Shown here: positions 49,229 through 57,625 of the stretch, piece by piece
Layout of the letters: each line of letters begins with the position of its first letter
Numbering within the stretch: position 1 is the first letter of the stretch
Assembly: GCF_023278185.1 (NCBI RefSeq)
Contig: NZ_CP066356.1
Coordinates: 5,324,001-5,388,000, forward strand
DNA: 64,000 nt
Reading direction: 5' to 3'
DNA from: Bradyrhizobium elkanii USDA 76
GTDB lineage: Bacteria > Pseudomonadota > Alphaproteobacteria > Rhizobiales > Xanthobacteraceae
The notes under the pieces: model-generated
The model's database searches: none
What the model saw: only the letters and a program-made list of their open reading frames with translations
Told to the model about the DNA's origin: nothing
Position numbers and translations under genes: made by a program

Positions 49229-49864
49229 ATGCCCATAACGATACTTGATCTCGTCCTGCTCGGCGTGATGCTGATTTCGGGCCTGCTCGCGATGGTGCGC
49301 GGCTTCATGCGCGAGATCCTGTCGATCGCGGCGTGGGGCGCCGCCGCCCTGGTCACGCTGTATGCGTTCTCGAAGCTTTTGCCGACCGCCAAGACCTATT
49401 TCAACAACGACACGGTCGCCGCCGTGGTCGTGGTGGCCGGCGTCTTCATCGGCACGCTGATCGTGGTCTCGATCGTCACGGTGCGGATCTCGGACATGAT
49501 CCTGGATTCCCGGATCGGCGCGCTCGACCGCACCCTCGGCTTCCTGTTCGGGCTCGCCCGCGGCCTCCTGATCGTGGTCGTGGCGTTCATGTTCTTCACC
49601 TGGCTGGTTCCGGACAAGCAGCGGCCTGATTGGGTGACTGGGGCGAAGTCCCGAGTGGTGCTGCAGGGAACCGGGGATTGGCTGATGTCGCTCTTGCCTG
49701 ACGACCCCGAGAACACCATCTTAAAGAAGTTCAAGAAGAATAAGCCAGACGACGATTCTGCGGCCGATACCAATGATCAGGCGACGCCGGCGTCGGGTGA
49801 TGGCTATAGCAAACCTGCGCGTGACAGCTTGAAGAAGCTGATCGAGAAACCCGCGGGCCGATAA
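49229..49864 (+). CDS. cvpA: CvpA-family membrane protein
   Basis: A 211-residue inner-membrane protein with four hydrophobic segments in the first 125 residues (ITILDLVLLGVMLISGLLAM onward). The motif LDRTLGFLFGLARG is characteristic of CvpA. Members are needed for colicin V export in E. coli and are linked to purF. The C-terminal 60 residues are charged and soluble. It precedes purF by 25 bases, the conserved cvpA-purF order. Confidence 0.93.
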   Translation: MPITILDLVLLGVMLISGLLAMVRGFMREILSIAAWGAAALVTLYAFSKLLPTAKTYFNNDTVAAVVVVAGVFIGTLIVVSIVTVRISDMILDSRIGALDRTLGFLFGLARGLLIVVVAFMFFTWLVPDKQRPDWVTGAKSRVVLQGTGDWLMSLLPDDPENTILKKFKKNKPDDDSAADTNDQATPASGDGYSKPARDSLKKLIEKPAGR

Positions 49865-49889
49865 ACTATTTGGGCCCTTACGAGAGGCG

Positions 49890-51425
49890 ATGAACGAGAT
49901 GCAGACTCCTTCGGATCATACCGACCAAATGGATCTCGACCTCGGCCCGATCGAACTGCAGGACCCTCTCAGATATCACCCCGATCTCGATGGCGACACG
50001 CTCCGCGAGGAATGCGGCGTGTTCGGCATCTTCGGCCATCCCGAGGCCGCCGCGATCACCGCACTTGGCCTGCACGCCCTGCAACACCGCGGCCAGGAAG
50101 CTGCCGGCATCGTCTCCTTCGACGGCAGCCGCTTCCACAGTGAACGCCGCCTCGGCCTGGTCGGCGACGCCTTCTCCCGCCGCGAGGTGATCGAGCGCCT
50201 GCCCGGCAACGCCGCGGTCGGCCATGTCCGCTACTCCACCACCGGCGGCACCATCCTGCGCAACGTGCAGCCGCTGTTTGCCGAGCTCAGCGCCGGCGGG
50301 TTTGCGGTCGGCCACAACGGCAACCTCACCAATGGCCTGACCCTGCGCCGCGAGCTGGTCAAGGGCGGCGCCATGATGCAGTCGACCACCGACACCGAGG
50401 TGATCCTGCATCTCGTGGCGCAGTCCAAGCGCACCCGCTTCATCGACCGCTTCATCGAGGCGCTGCGCACCATCGAGGGCGCCTATGCGCTGGTCGCGCT
50501 GACCAACAAGAAGCTGGTCGGCGCGCGCGACCCGCTCGGCATCCGCCCGCTGGTGCTCGGCGATCTCGACGGCTGTCCGATCCTGACCTCGGAGACCTGC
50601 GCGCTCGACATGATCGGCGCGAAATACGTCCGCGACATCGAGCCCGGCGAGATCATCGTGTTCGACGAGGCCGGCGCGCACAGCCACAAGCCGTTTCCGC
50701 CGAAGCCGGCCCGGCCCTGCATCTTCGAATACATCTATTTCGCCCGGCCGGACTCGATCGTCGGCGGCCGCTCGGTCTACGACGTGCGCAAGGCATTCGG
50801 TGCGCAGCTCGCGCGCGAGAGCCATCCCGAGATCGACGTCGTGGTGCCGGTGCCGGATTCCGGCGTGCCCGCCGCGGTCGGCTACAGCCAGTATTCCGGC
50901 GTGCCGTTCGAGCTCGGCATCATCCGCAACCACTATGTCGGCCGCACCTTCATCCAACCGACCCAGAGCGTGCGCGAGCTCGGCGTGCGCATGAAGCATT
51001 CGGCCAACCGCGCCGCGATCGAGGGCAAGCGCATCATCCTGATCGACGACAGCCTGGTGCGCGGCACCACCTCGAAGAAGATCGTGCGCATGATGCGCGA
51101 TGCCGGCGCCCGCGAGGTGCATTTCCGCCTCGCCTCGCCGCCGATCCTCTATCCCGACTATTACGGCATCGACCTGCCGGATCGCGGCGGCCTGCTCGCC
51201 GCCACCCATTCGCTCGAGGAGATGCGCGACATCATCGGCGCCGACTCGCTCGCCTTCCTGTCGATCGACGGCATGTACCGCGCGATGGGCTATGAGGGGC
51301 GCGACCCGGCAAATCCGAGATTCGCCGACCATTGCTTCACCGGCGCCTATCCGACCCACCTGACCGACCAGAGCGAAACCGAGGTCCCGCCGCGCCAGCT
51401 CTCGCTGCTGGCGGAGGCCAGTTAG
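49890..51425 (+). CDS. purF: Amidophosphoribosyltransferase
   Basis: First committed step of purine synthesis: PRPP plus glutamine to phosphoribosylamine. The N-terminal nucleophile cysteine lies in REECGVFGIFG near residue 42 and should be exposed by removal of a propeptide. The glutaminase part includes HRGQEAAGI and GHVRYSTTGG; the PRPP-binding loop is IILIDDSLVRGTTSKKIV. It has 511 residues. It stands with cvpA and is distant from purMN at the window start. Confidence 0.97.
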   Translation: MNEMQTPSDHTDQMDLDLGPIELQDPLRYHPDLDGDTLREECGVFGIFGHPEAAAITALGLHALQHRGQEAAGIVSFDGSRFHSERRLGLVGDAFSRREVIERLPGNAAVGHVRYSTTGGTILRNVQPLFAELSAGGFAVGHNGNLTNGLTLRRELVKGGAMMQSTTDTEVILHLVAQSKRTRFIDRFIEALRTIEGAYALVALTNKKLVGARDPLGIRPLVLGDLDGCPILTSETCALDMIGAKYVRDIEPGEIIVFDEAGAHSHKPFPPKPARPCIFEYIYFARPDSIVGGRSVYDVRKAFGAQLARESHPEIDVVVPVPDSGVPAAVGYSQYSGVPFELGIIRNHYVGRTFIQPTQSVRELGVRMKHSANRAAIEGKRIILIDDSLVRGTTSKKIVRMMRDAGAREVHFRLASPPILYPDYYGIDLPDRGGLLAATHSLEEMRDIIGADSLAFLSIDGMYRAMGYEGRDPANPRFADHCFTGAYPTHLTDQSETEVPPRQLSLLAEAS

Positions 51426-51438
51426 CCACATTGGCGGT

Positions 51439-51561
51439 GTCGTCCTGGCGAAGGCCAGGACCCATAACCACCGGCCTATATGGCTGGGGCAGTATTAGAC
51501 ACGAACACCTTCTTCCATATCGCCGTCACGGCGTATGGGTCCCTGCTTTCGCAGGGACGAC
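51439..51561. repeat. Long inverted-repeat element, family D copy 2
   Basis: The arms at 51439-51466 and 51534-51561 pair at 23 of 28 positions. The right arm is identical to that of copy 1 at 11874-11901, and the inner 67 bases differ completely from copy 1. It begins 14 bases after the purF stop and ends 20 bases before the ATG of the SDR gene, so it forms that gene's leader. Confidence 0.8.
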
Positions 51562-51581
51562 GATTTGTTAGAGTCCCTTCC

Positions 51582-52322
51582 ATGACAAAACCCCTCGCCT
51601 CCCGTATCGCCCTCGTGACCGGCGCCTCACGCGGCATCGGCTATGCGACCGCGGTCGCTCTCGCCAAGGCCGGCGCGCATGTCGTGGCGGTGGCACGCAC
51701 GCAGGGCGGGCTGGAAGAGCTCGACGACGAGATCCGCAAGGCCGGCGGCAGCGCCACCCTGGTGCCGCTCTCCCTCACCGATTACGACGGCATTGCGCGG
51801 CTCGGCCTCGCGCTGCATGAGCGCCACGGCAAGCTCGATATCCTGGTCGGCAATGCCGGCACCGCCGGTCCCTCCTCGCCGCTCGGCCATATCGAGCTGA
51901 AGCCGTGGAACGACGTATTCGCGATCAACGTCAACGCCAATTTCCAGCTGATCCGCTGCATGGACCCGCTGCTGCGCCAGTCCGACGCCGGCCGCGCGGT
52001 GTTCGTGACGTCGGGCGTGGCCCACAAGGCCAACGCCTATCTCGGCCCCTATGCGGCCTCGAAGGCCGCGCTGGAGGCACTGGTGCGCTCCTGGGCCAAC
52101 GAGACCGCCAACACGGGGCTGCGCGTCAACCTGTTCAGCCCCGGCCCGATCCGCACCCGGATGCGCGCGCAGGTGTTTCCCGGCGAAGACCCGATGACGC
52201 TGGATACGCCCGACATGGCCGCCGAATTCATCGTGCCGATGTGTTCGCCTGATTGGACCGAGACCGGCAAGCTCTACGACTACAAGGCGCGCACGCTGCG
52301 GACCTTCCAGCCGCCGGCGTGA
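51582..52322 (+). CDS. Short-chain dehydrogenase/reductase
   Basis: A classical SDR of 246 residues with the cofactor loop TGASRGIGYA, the structural NAGTAGP motif, and a catalytic YAASKAA. The serine before it lies in FVTSGVAHKAN. The cofactor-binding arginine after strand 2 (VVAVARTQ) suggests NADP. The frame continues upstream into repeat D2, so I chose ATG 51582. The substrate is not evident. Confidence 0.9.
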   Translation: MTKPLASRIALVTGASRGIGYATAVALAKAGAHVVAVARTQGGLEELDDEIRKAGGSATLVPLSLTDYDGIARLGLALHERHGKLDILVGNAGTAGPSSPLGHIELKPWNDVFAINVNANFQLIRCMDPLLRQSDAGRAVFVTSGVAHKANAYLGPYAASKAALEALVRSWANETANTGLRVNLFSPGPIRTRMRAQVFPGEDPMTLDTPDMAAEFIVPMCSPDWTETGKLYDYKARTLRTFQPPA

Positions 52323-52350
52323 GGAGTTACAGGCGGGCCGCGCCTTCGAT

Positions 52351-52452
52351 TGTCATCCCCGCGAATGCGGGGATCCAGTATTCCAGAGGCGATTGCTTTT
52401 GAATCGAGACGCCGCGGCGTACTGGATCGCCCGGTCAAGCCGGGCGATGACA
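52351..52452. repeat. Palindromic repeat, family E copy 1
   Basis: TGTCATC at the left end and GATGACA at the right end are outer arms. Inside are two hairpins, CCCCGCGAATGCGGGG and GCCCGGTCAAGCCGGGC, with GATCCAGTA / TACTGGATC as a further inverted pair. It lies 29 bases after the SDR stop. The general layout recurs at 62797. Confidence 0.8.
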
Positions 52453-52564
52453 CCTCTTATGACGCGTCGGCTTGCGTTTCCCTTGCGATTGACTCGCTCC
52501 CCGCCTCACGATTGACTGCGCTCCCAGCGGGACCACCGCCAAGAAAAATCTCGGGAGGCAACCA

Positions 52565-53704
52565 ATGACGCCGACGTTCAATCGCGCGCGCTCCATTCTG
52601 TCCGGATTGTTTCTCTCCGCCTGCATCGCATCATCGGCCCTTCTCGCTCTGCACGCGCCCGCCAGGGCCGGCGATGTCCCGACCTTCGCGGTCGATGCGT
52701 CCTGGCCAAAGCCGCTGCCGAACAACTGGATCCTCGGCCAGGTCGGCGGCATCACGGTGGATCGGCAGGACCATATCTGGATGATCCACCGGCCGCGCTC
52801 GCTGACCGACGACGAAAAGGGCGCGAGCCTCAATCCGCCGCGCTCGAAATGCTGCGTCTCGGCGCCGCCGGTGCTCGAATTCGACGCTGACGGCAATCTG
52901 CTGCGGTCCTGGGGCGGTCCGGGTGACGGCTATGAGTGGGTTGGCCGCGAGCACGGCATCGAGGTCGACGAGCGCAGCTTCGTCTGGATCGGCGGCAACG
53001 CCGACAATGACAATGCGATCCTCAAGTTCACCCTCGACGGCAAGTTCGTCGCGCAGATCGGCTCGATCGCTCAGAGCAAGGGCAGTAACGACACCACCCA
53101 GCTCGGCAAGCCCGCCGAGACCGCGATCGACAAGGAGGCCAACGAGATCTACGTCGCCGACGGTTACGGCAACCGGCGCGTCATCGTGTTCGATGCCACC
53201 ACCGGCGCCTACAAGCGGCACTGGGGCGCCTATGGCAACAAGCCCGACGACGCCAAGCAGCCGCCCTACGATCCGAAGGCGCAGGTCGCGCAGCAGTTCG
53301 GCAATCCCGTGCACTGCGTGAAGATCGCCAATGACGGACTGGTCTATGTCTGCGACCGCATCAACAACCGCATCCAGGTGTTCAGGAAGGACGGCAGCTT
53401 CGTGAAGGAGTTCTTCTTCGAGAAGAGCACGCTCGGCAACGGCGCGGTGTGGGACATCGCGCTGTGGCCCGATCCCAAGCAGACCTACCTGCTCTCCGCC
53501 GACGGCGAGAACAACGAGATCCGCATCATCAGGCGTGACGACGGCGCGGTGGTCGGCAGCTTCGGCCGCAACGGCCGCAACGCCGGGCAATTCCACTGGG
53601 TGCACGCGCTCGCGGTCGACGCCAGGGGCAACGTCTATACCGCCGAGGTCGACACCGGAAAAAGGATCCAGAAATTCAAGCTGACCTCCGATGCGCTCAA
53701 GTAA
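52565..53704 (+). CDS. Exported NHL-repeat beta-propeller protein
   Basis: A signal peptide (ending APARAGD) precedes about five NHL-type blades, seen as GGITVDRQDHIWM, GIEVDERSFVWIG, ETAIDKEANEIYVAD, HCVKIANDGLVYVCD and ALAVDARGNVYTAEV. A vicinal pair of cysteines (SKCCVSAP) falls between blades 1 and 2. NHL propellers bind peptides, RNA or act as enzymes (for example peptidyl-alpha-hydroxyglycine lyase), so the role is open. It has 379 residues and is followed by the binding-protein gene after 149 bases. Confidence 0.82.
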   Translation: MTPTFNRARSILSGLFLSACIASSALLALHAPARAGDVPTFAVDASWPKPLPNNWILGQVGGITVDRQDHIWMIHRPRSLTDDEKGASLNPPRSKCCVSAPPVLEFDADGNLLRSWGGPGDGYEWVGREHGIEVDERSFVWIGGNADNDNAILKFTLDGKFVAQIGSIAQSKGSNDTTQLGKPAETAIDKEANEIYVADGYGNRRVIVFDATTGAYKRHWGAYGNKPDDAKQPPYDPKAQVAQQFGNPVHCVKIANDGLVYVCDRINNRIQVFRKDGSFVKEFFFEKSTLGNGAVWDIALWPDPKQTYLLSADGENNEIRIIRRDDGAVVGSFGRNGRNAGQFHWVHALAVDARGNVYTAEVDTGKRIQKFKLTSDALK

Positions 53705-53853
53705 GGGTTTCACCGGATGACGCTTCGACGCAGGCCCACCCGGCTTTAGGCGGATTGCCGCCTCGCCCGGGAAAGGGTAAGCGGGAACTTGAGCGACCGG
53801 CAAAAAGGCTCCGCAAGAGGGCTGCCCGGGCTTTAGACAGTGGAGGGAATTTC

Positions 53854-55080
53854 ATGACAACGACGTTTGCGCGGCGCTGCGCCGCGCTTCTTGCTTGCGC
53901 CGCACTCGGCCTTTCAACCTCTGCGTTCGCGCAGGACAAGACCGTCAAGATCGGCGTGCTGAACGATATGTCGAGCCTCTATGCCGACATCGGCGGCCCG
54001 AACTCGGTGGTCGCGATCAAGATGGCCGTCGAGGATTCCGGCCTGCTCAAGAAGGGCTGGAAGATCGACGTCCTCAGCGGCGACCACCAGAACAAGCCCG
54101 ACGTCGGCGTCAACATCGCGCGGCAGTGGGTCGACAACGAGAAGGTCGATGCGATCGCCGACACGCCGAACTCCGGCGTGGCGCTTGCGGTCAACAATCT
54201 CGCCAAGGAGAAGAACATCGTCCTGCTGAACTCGGGCGCGGCGACCGCCGACCTCACCGGCAAGGCCTGCACGCCGAACACGATTTCATATACCTACGAC
54301 ACCTACATGCTGGCCAACGGCACCGGCAAGGCACTGACGAAGGCCGGCGGCGACACCTGGTTCTTCCTGACGGCCGACTATGCATTCGGCCACGCGCTTG
54401 AGCGCGACACCACCGCGGTCGTCAACGGCAATGGCGGCAAGGTGCTCGGAAGCGTCAAGCATCCGATCAACACCGCCGATTTCTCGTCGTTCCTGCTGCA
54501 GGCACAATCGTCCAAGGCCAAGGTGGTCGGCCTCGCCAATGCCGGCGGCGACACCACCAACGCGATCAAGCAGGCGGCCGAATTCGGCATCGTTTCCGGC
54601 GGCCAAAAGCTCGCGGCGCTGCTGCTGTTCATCAACGACGTGCATTCGCTCGGGTTGAAGACCGCGCAAGGCCTGACGTTCACGGAATCCTTCTATTGGG
54701 ACATGAATGACCAGACCCGCGCCTGGTCGAAGCGGTTCTCCGCCTTGGCCAGCAAGAACGCGATGCCGTCGATGACCCAGGCCGGCAACTACGCGATGGT
54801 GCTGCACTATCTCAAGGCGATGGAAGCGCTCGGCGGCAATCCGCATGACGGTGCCAAGGTCGTCGCCAAGATGAAGGAATTGCCGACCGACGATCCGCTG
54901 TTCGGCAAGGGCCCGCTGCGCGCCGACGGCCGGCGCCTGATCCCGGCCTATCTGTTCGAGGTGAAGAAGCCCGAAGAGTCCAAATACCCCTGGGACTATT
55001 ACAAGCTGATCGCCACCATCGCGCCGGAAGACGCCGCGAAGCCGCTTGAGGCCAGCGACTGTCCGCTGGTGAAGAAGTAA
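53854..55080 (+). CDS. Branched-chain-amino-acid-type ABC substrate-binding protein
   Basis: A 408-residue periplasmic protein with a signal peptide (CAALGLSTSAFAQ) and the type I binding-protein fold of the LivK/Peripla_BP_6 group: VKIGVLNDMSSLYADIGGPN at the first strand and FFLTADYAFGHALERDT in the second domain. No permease or ATPase gene is adjacent, so it is an orphan here and either feeds a Liv system elsewhere or serves as a sensor. GGAGGG lies eight bases before the ATG. The ligand could be an amino acid, urea or an aromatic acid. Confidence 0.9.
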   Translation: MTTTFARRCAALLACAALGLSTSAFAQDKTVKIGVLNDMSSLYADIGGPNSVVAIKMAVEDSGLLKKGWKIDVLSGDHQNKPDVGVNIARQWVDNEKVDAIADTPNSGVALAVNNLAKEKNIVLLNSGAATADLTGKACTPNTISYTYDTYMLANGTGKALTKAGGDTWFFLTADYAFGHALERDTTAVVNGNGGKVLGSVKHPINTADFSSFLLQAQSSKAKVVGLANAGGDTTNAIKQAAEFGIVSGGQKLAALLLFINDVHSLGLKTAQGLTFTESFYWDMNDQTRAWSKRFSALASKNAMPSMTQAGNYAMVLHYLKAMEALGGNPHDGAKVVAKMKELPTDDPLFGKGPLRADGRRLIPAYLFEVKKPEESKYPWDYYKLIATIAPEDAAKPLEASDCPLVKK

Positions 55081-55091
55081 GCTGTGTCCGT

Positions 55092-55121
55092 AGGGTGGGT
55101 TGGCGAAGCGCAACCCACCCT
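55092..55121. terminator. Hairpin between the binding-protein gene and the DUF2147 pseudogene
   Basis: AGGGTGGGTTG (55092-55102) pairs perfectly with CAACCCACCCT (55111-55121) around GCGAAGCG. It lies between convergent genes, 11 bases past the plus-strand stop. No T-run follows. GGGTTxxxCGAAGCG-type hairpins are frequent in Bradyrhizobium intergenic DNA, from memory. Confidence 0.55.
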
Positions 55122-55128
55122 GCACGCA

Positions 55129-55695
55129 TCACTTCGCGGCCGACTTCCGCGCCGGCTCCGGCAACGATGCCCATTCCCTGTCGGCGCGCGGGCCGCCGAC
55201 ATCGCCGGTGAGGCCGACGAGCTGGCCCGGCTGCACGTCCAGCGTCTGCGTCCAGGTCTGGGTCTGGCACAGCAGCGTGAGCAGACATCCCTTGAGCTTC
55301 AGCCGGTCGGATTTGTCGCGCCACAGCGAGACCGCATAGGACTTGCCGTCCTCGGCGTTGTAGATGTCGCCGTCGAACCTGCCCTCCGGCGTCAGCTTCA
55401 ATCCGAGGATCAGCTGATGGCCGAGCAGCGCACGCGTCCGTTTGTCGGGGTCGGGATTGAAGCTGTCGCGGAACGGCTGGCCGTGTGAATCGAGCGGATC
55501 CTTCATCCACACGATGAAACCGCAGATGCGCTCATGCGCAGGGCCGCAGCGCTCGAGACGGATGCGCGCGCGGCCGTCTTCGGTCAGCTAGGTGCCGCTG
55601 GGATCGGCCGGGGCGATCGTCTCGGCGCGGCCGGTCGAGCTCATCAGCAAGGCAGCGACAAGGCTGCGCAGAAACATGCGAACCAGAAAGTTCAT
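55129..55695 (-). pseudogene. DUF2147 exported protein interrupted by an in-frame TAG
   Basis: Reading from ATG 55695 gives a signal peptide (MNFLVRMFLRSLVAALLMSS, then TGRAE) and the start of a DUF2147 domain, APADPSGT. The next codon is TAG at 55590-55588, after which the same frame continues LTEDGRARIRLERCGPAHER, ICGFIVWMKDPLD and on to the end at 55129. DUF2147 proteins normally have Trp at this point (SGTW...), so a TGG-to-TAG change explains the break with no shift of frame. The full product would be 188 residues. The remaining open part has no good start of its own. A sequencing error is an alternative. Confidence 0.85.
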
Positions 55696-55747
55696 GGTCA
55701 AGGACCTTTCAGTGTCGGGATGGTTTTTCGGACGCGGGAGACACGCC

Positions 55748-56410
55748 TCATTTCAATTGCGCCATGAACGCATCGGCGCCCTTGTCGATGCCGGCCGTGG
55801 CCGCTGCGAGATCGCCGACGCTGGCCTTGATGTCGTAGGCGTTGGGATATTGCTTGCTGACATAGGCGCCGAGCAGGCGCGAGGTCGAGCTGTCGAACAT
55901 CTCGACGGCATAGATGACGGAGCCCGTCATCGTGCCCTCGCCGTCGCGCGCGGCCTGCACGCCGTTGTAGACCGCGCCTGCCAGATCGAAACGCGACAGC
56001 GTGCCGAGCACCGGCGTGTTGGCGACCGCGCCGGTCAGCGTCAGCCGCAGGCGGAACGTGTTCGGCCCGCGCGTGTTCACCAGCGTGAAGTGGCCGCGCA
56101 GCTTGTCGGCGAAGCGGGTCTGCATGTAGGCGGCGAGCGTCCGCTTGTCCTCCTCGGACATGTCGCCGAACTGATGATCCGCGCCGCGATAGATCACGAC
56201 CGGATCGATCATCACCTTGTTGTAGCTCCGCCAGTCGACTGGCGGCGCATAGCGATACGGCACACGCCCCGAAGAATCGGACGTGTCCGGCGTCATGTAG
56301 GCCGACGATGCCACCTCCGAATAGGCCACCGGCGTGACGGCGGCACATCCTCCCGCGAGGACGCAAAGCGCCATCGCTCCCAGACCGCGCGCGGCGATCG
56401 AGCTCTCCAT
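55748..56410 (-). CDS. DUF3313-type lipoprotein
   Basis: A 220-residue protein with a lipoprotein signal ending in LAGGC. The mature part (YRYAPPVDWRSYNKVMIDPV, later AVYNGVQAARDGEGTMTGSV) matches DUF3313, a group of outer-membrane-type lipoproteins of unknown role. It precedes the broken DUF2147 gene by 52 bases on the same strand, so the two may have formed a unit. The gap of 392 bases upstream carries its promoter. Confidence 0.82.
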   Translation of the reverse strand: MESSIAARGLGAMALCVLAGGCAAVTPVAYSEVASSAYMTPDTSDSSGRVPYRYAPPVDWRSYNKVMIDPVVIYRGADHQFGDMSEEDKRTLAAYMQTRFADKLRGHFTLVNTRGPNTFRLRLTLTGAVANTPVLGTLSRFDLAGAVYNGVQAARDGEGTMTGSVIYAVEMFDSSTSRLLGAYVSKQYPNAYDIKASVGDLAAATAGIDKGADAFMAQLK

Positions 56411-56802
56411 TCCAATCTCCTCATCCGACCCTGAAGCGGAAGAGCAGCTCGGCCGCAGCCGCGTCCGGGGCTGAAAGTACGGCTGCGGCCGTCACTGCCG
56501 ACCTGGCTCACCGTCGCGGCGCCGCCAGACCTTGCCTCAGTGCGACCAACTATAAAACCGACCAGTTGGTTTGTAAAGTTGCAATCGCAGGAAGCGCGTC
56601 GGAAAAATGCGGCGGTCGAGATGTCGTGTGAGCTGGCGAGGCCGCTTCGCGAATGGCGGCCGAGCGTTGTCACAAACCCGAGATATCTCGTGTGGTACGG
56701 CAGAAATCGCCGGGGGATTTCAGGGGCCCGGTGCCGATCCAACGCCGCCAAGCGATCCATATTCCGCTTGGGCGGCGTTGTGCTTTCGGCAGCGCCGAAA
56801 AT
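56411..56802. other. Intergenic region between the lipoprotein gene and the TetR gene
   Basis: No gene is supported here. A long hairpin pairs CAACGCCGCCAAGCG (56740-56754) with CGCTTGG-GCGGCGTTG (56765-56780) with a single bulged base, and a smaller one TTCGGC-AGC-GCCGAA follows, just beyond the TetR stop. Near 56555-56575 the sequence AAACC..GGTTTGTAA is a partial match to the palindrome at 57966 and lies about 150 bases upstream of the lipoprotein start. Confidence 0.5.
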
Positions 56803-57477
56803 TCAGCCGCGCTTGCGCGCGGATGCCGGCTTTGTGGCCGGTGCGCCGGCAGGCCGCGGCGATGCCGCGCGTGCCGCCGTCGTCCTGGACGGCTTTGTTG
56901 CCTCGGTCGCACCCTGCTCCATCGCGGTCCATTTGCTGTCGTCGAGCAATCGTTCGAACAGGCGGTCGCGCTCCGCCTCGGTCAGCGACAACATGCCGAA
57001 CAACGAGCTCAGCAGCAGCCCCCGCGCCGCCGCCCAGCGCAGCAGCGCGAGATCGGGATCCCTCGCCTCGGCCTTCATCAGCGCGACCTTCTTGATGTCG
57101 ACATCGCGCGGCATCGCCATCAATTCGGGATTCTCGTTCATCGCCGCCAGCAGTGCGAACGCCCCTGCCCGCGGCGTTGAGATCGCCTCCCGCAGCGTCG
57201 CGATCTGCGCCGACAGTTCGGGCTGGTCCGTGGTCCCGCGTACCTTTTCGATGTAGCGGTTCGAGAATTCCTCGAAATGCGCCATCTGCTGCTCGAGCAA
57301 GGCGCGCAGCACCGCTTCCTTGGTGCGGAACTGGTGCATCACGCCGCCCTTGCTGAGACCGCTCTCGCGCGCAATCGCGTCCAGCGTCAGGCGCCCTGGA
57401 CCATCGCGCGTCACGATGGTGATCGCGGCGTCGAGTGCGGCGTTGCGGGAGCGTTCCGAGCGGGAAGGATTATCCAT
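56803..57477 (-). CDS. TetR-family regulator
   Basis: The helix-turn-helix region is LTLDAIARESGLSKGGVMHQ followed by FRTKEAVLRALL. The effector domain includes a repeated AISTPRAGAFALLAAMNENP-type helical stretch of the TetR_C group, and the last 35 residues are a basic Ala/Pro/Lys-rich tail (KPSRTTAARAASPRPAG). It has 224 residues. It may control the lipoprotein gene downstream or the genes around 57950; no overlap links it to either. Confidence 0.85.
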   Translation of the reverse strand: MDNPSRSERSRNAALDAAITIVTRDGPGRLTLDAIARESGLSKGGVMHQFRTKEAVLRALLEQQMAHFEEFSNRYIEKVRGTTDQPELSAQIATLREAISTPRAGAFALLAAMNENPELMAMPRDVDIKKVALMKAEARDPDLALLRWAAARGLLLSSLFGMLSLTEAERDRLFERLLDDSKWTAMEQGATEATKPSRTTAARAASPRPAGAPATKPASARKRG

Positions 57478-57500
57478 GGTGTACTCAGGAAGGAGTCGTT

Positions 57501-57518
57501 TGAGATCACAGTATCTCA
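57501..57518. promoter_or_regulatory. Palindrome upstream of the TetR gene
   Basis: TGAGAT and ATCTCA are exact six-base arms with the spacer CACAGT, 24 bases before the TetR start. It is placed as an autoregulatory operator would be. Its wording differs from the palindrome at 57966. Confidence 0.4.
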
Positions 57519-57625
57519 GCGGCTTCGGTCAATCTCAAGCGCCGCATCGATCTGCAAGGCAGCGCGAACGGCATCCGCGAAATGGCGGTGCCCGCCTCGA
57601 AAGACGCATCAATTTCAGGCACCGG

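Noticed and set aside
49878..51431. A minus-strand open frame of 517 codons
   Set aside because: It mirrors purF from end to end.
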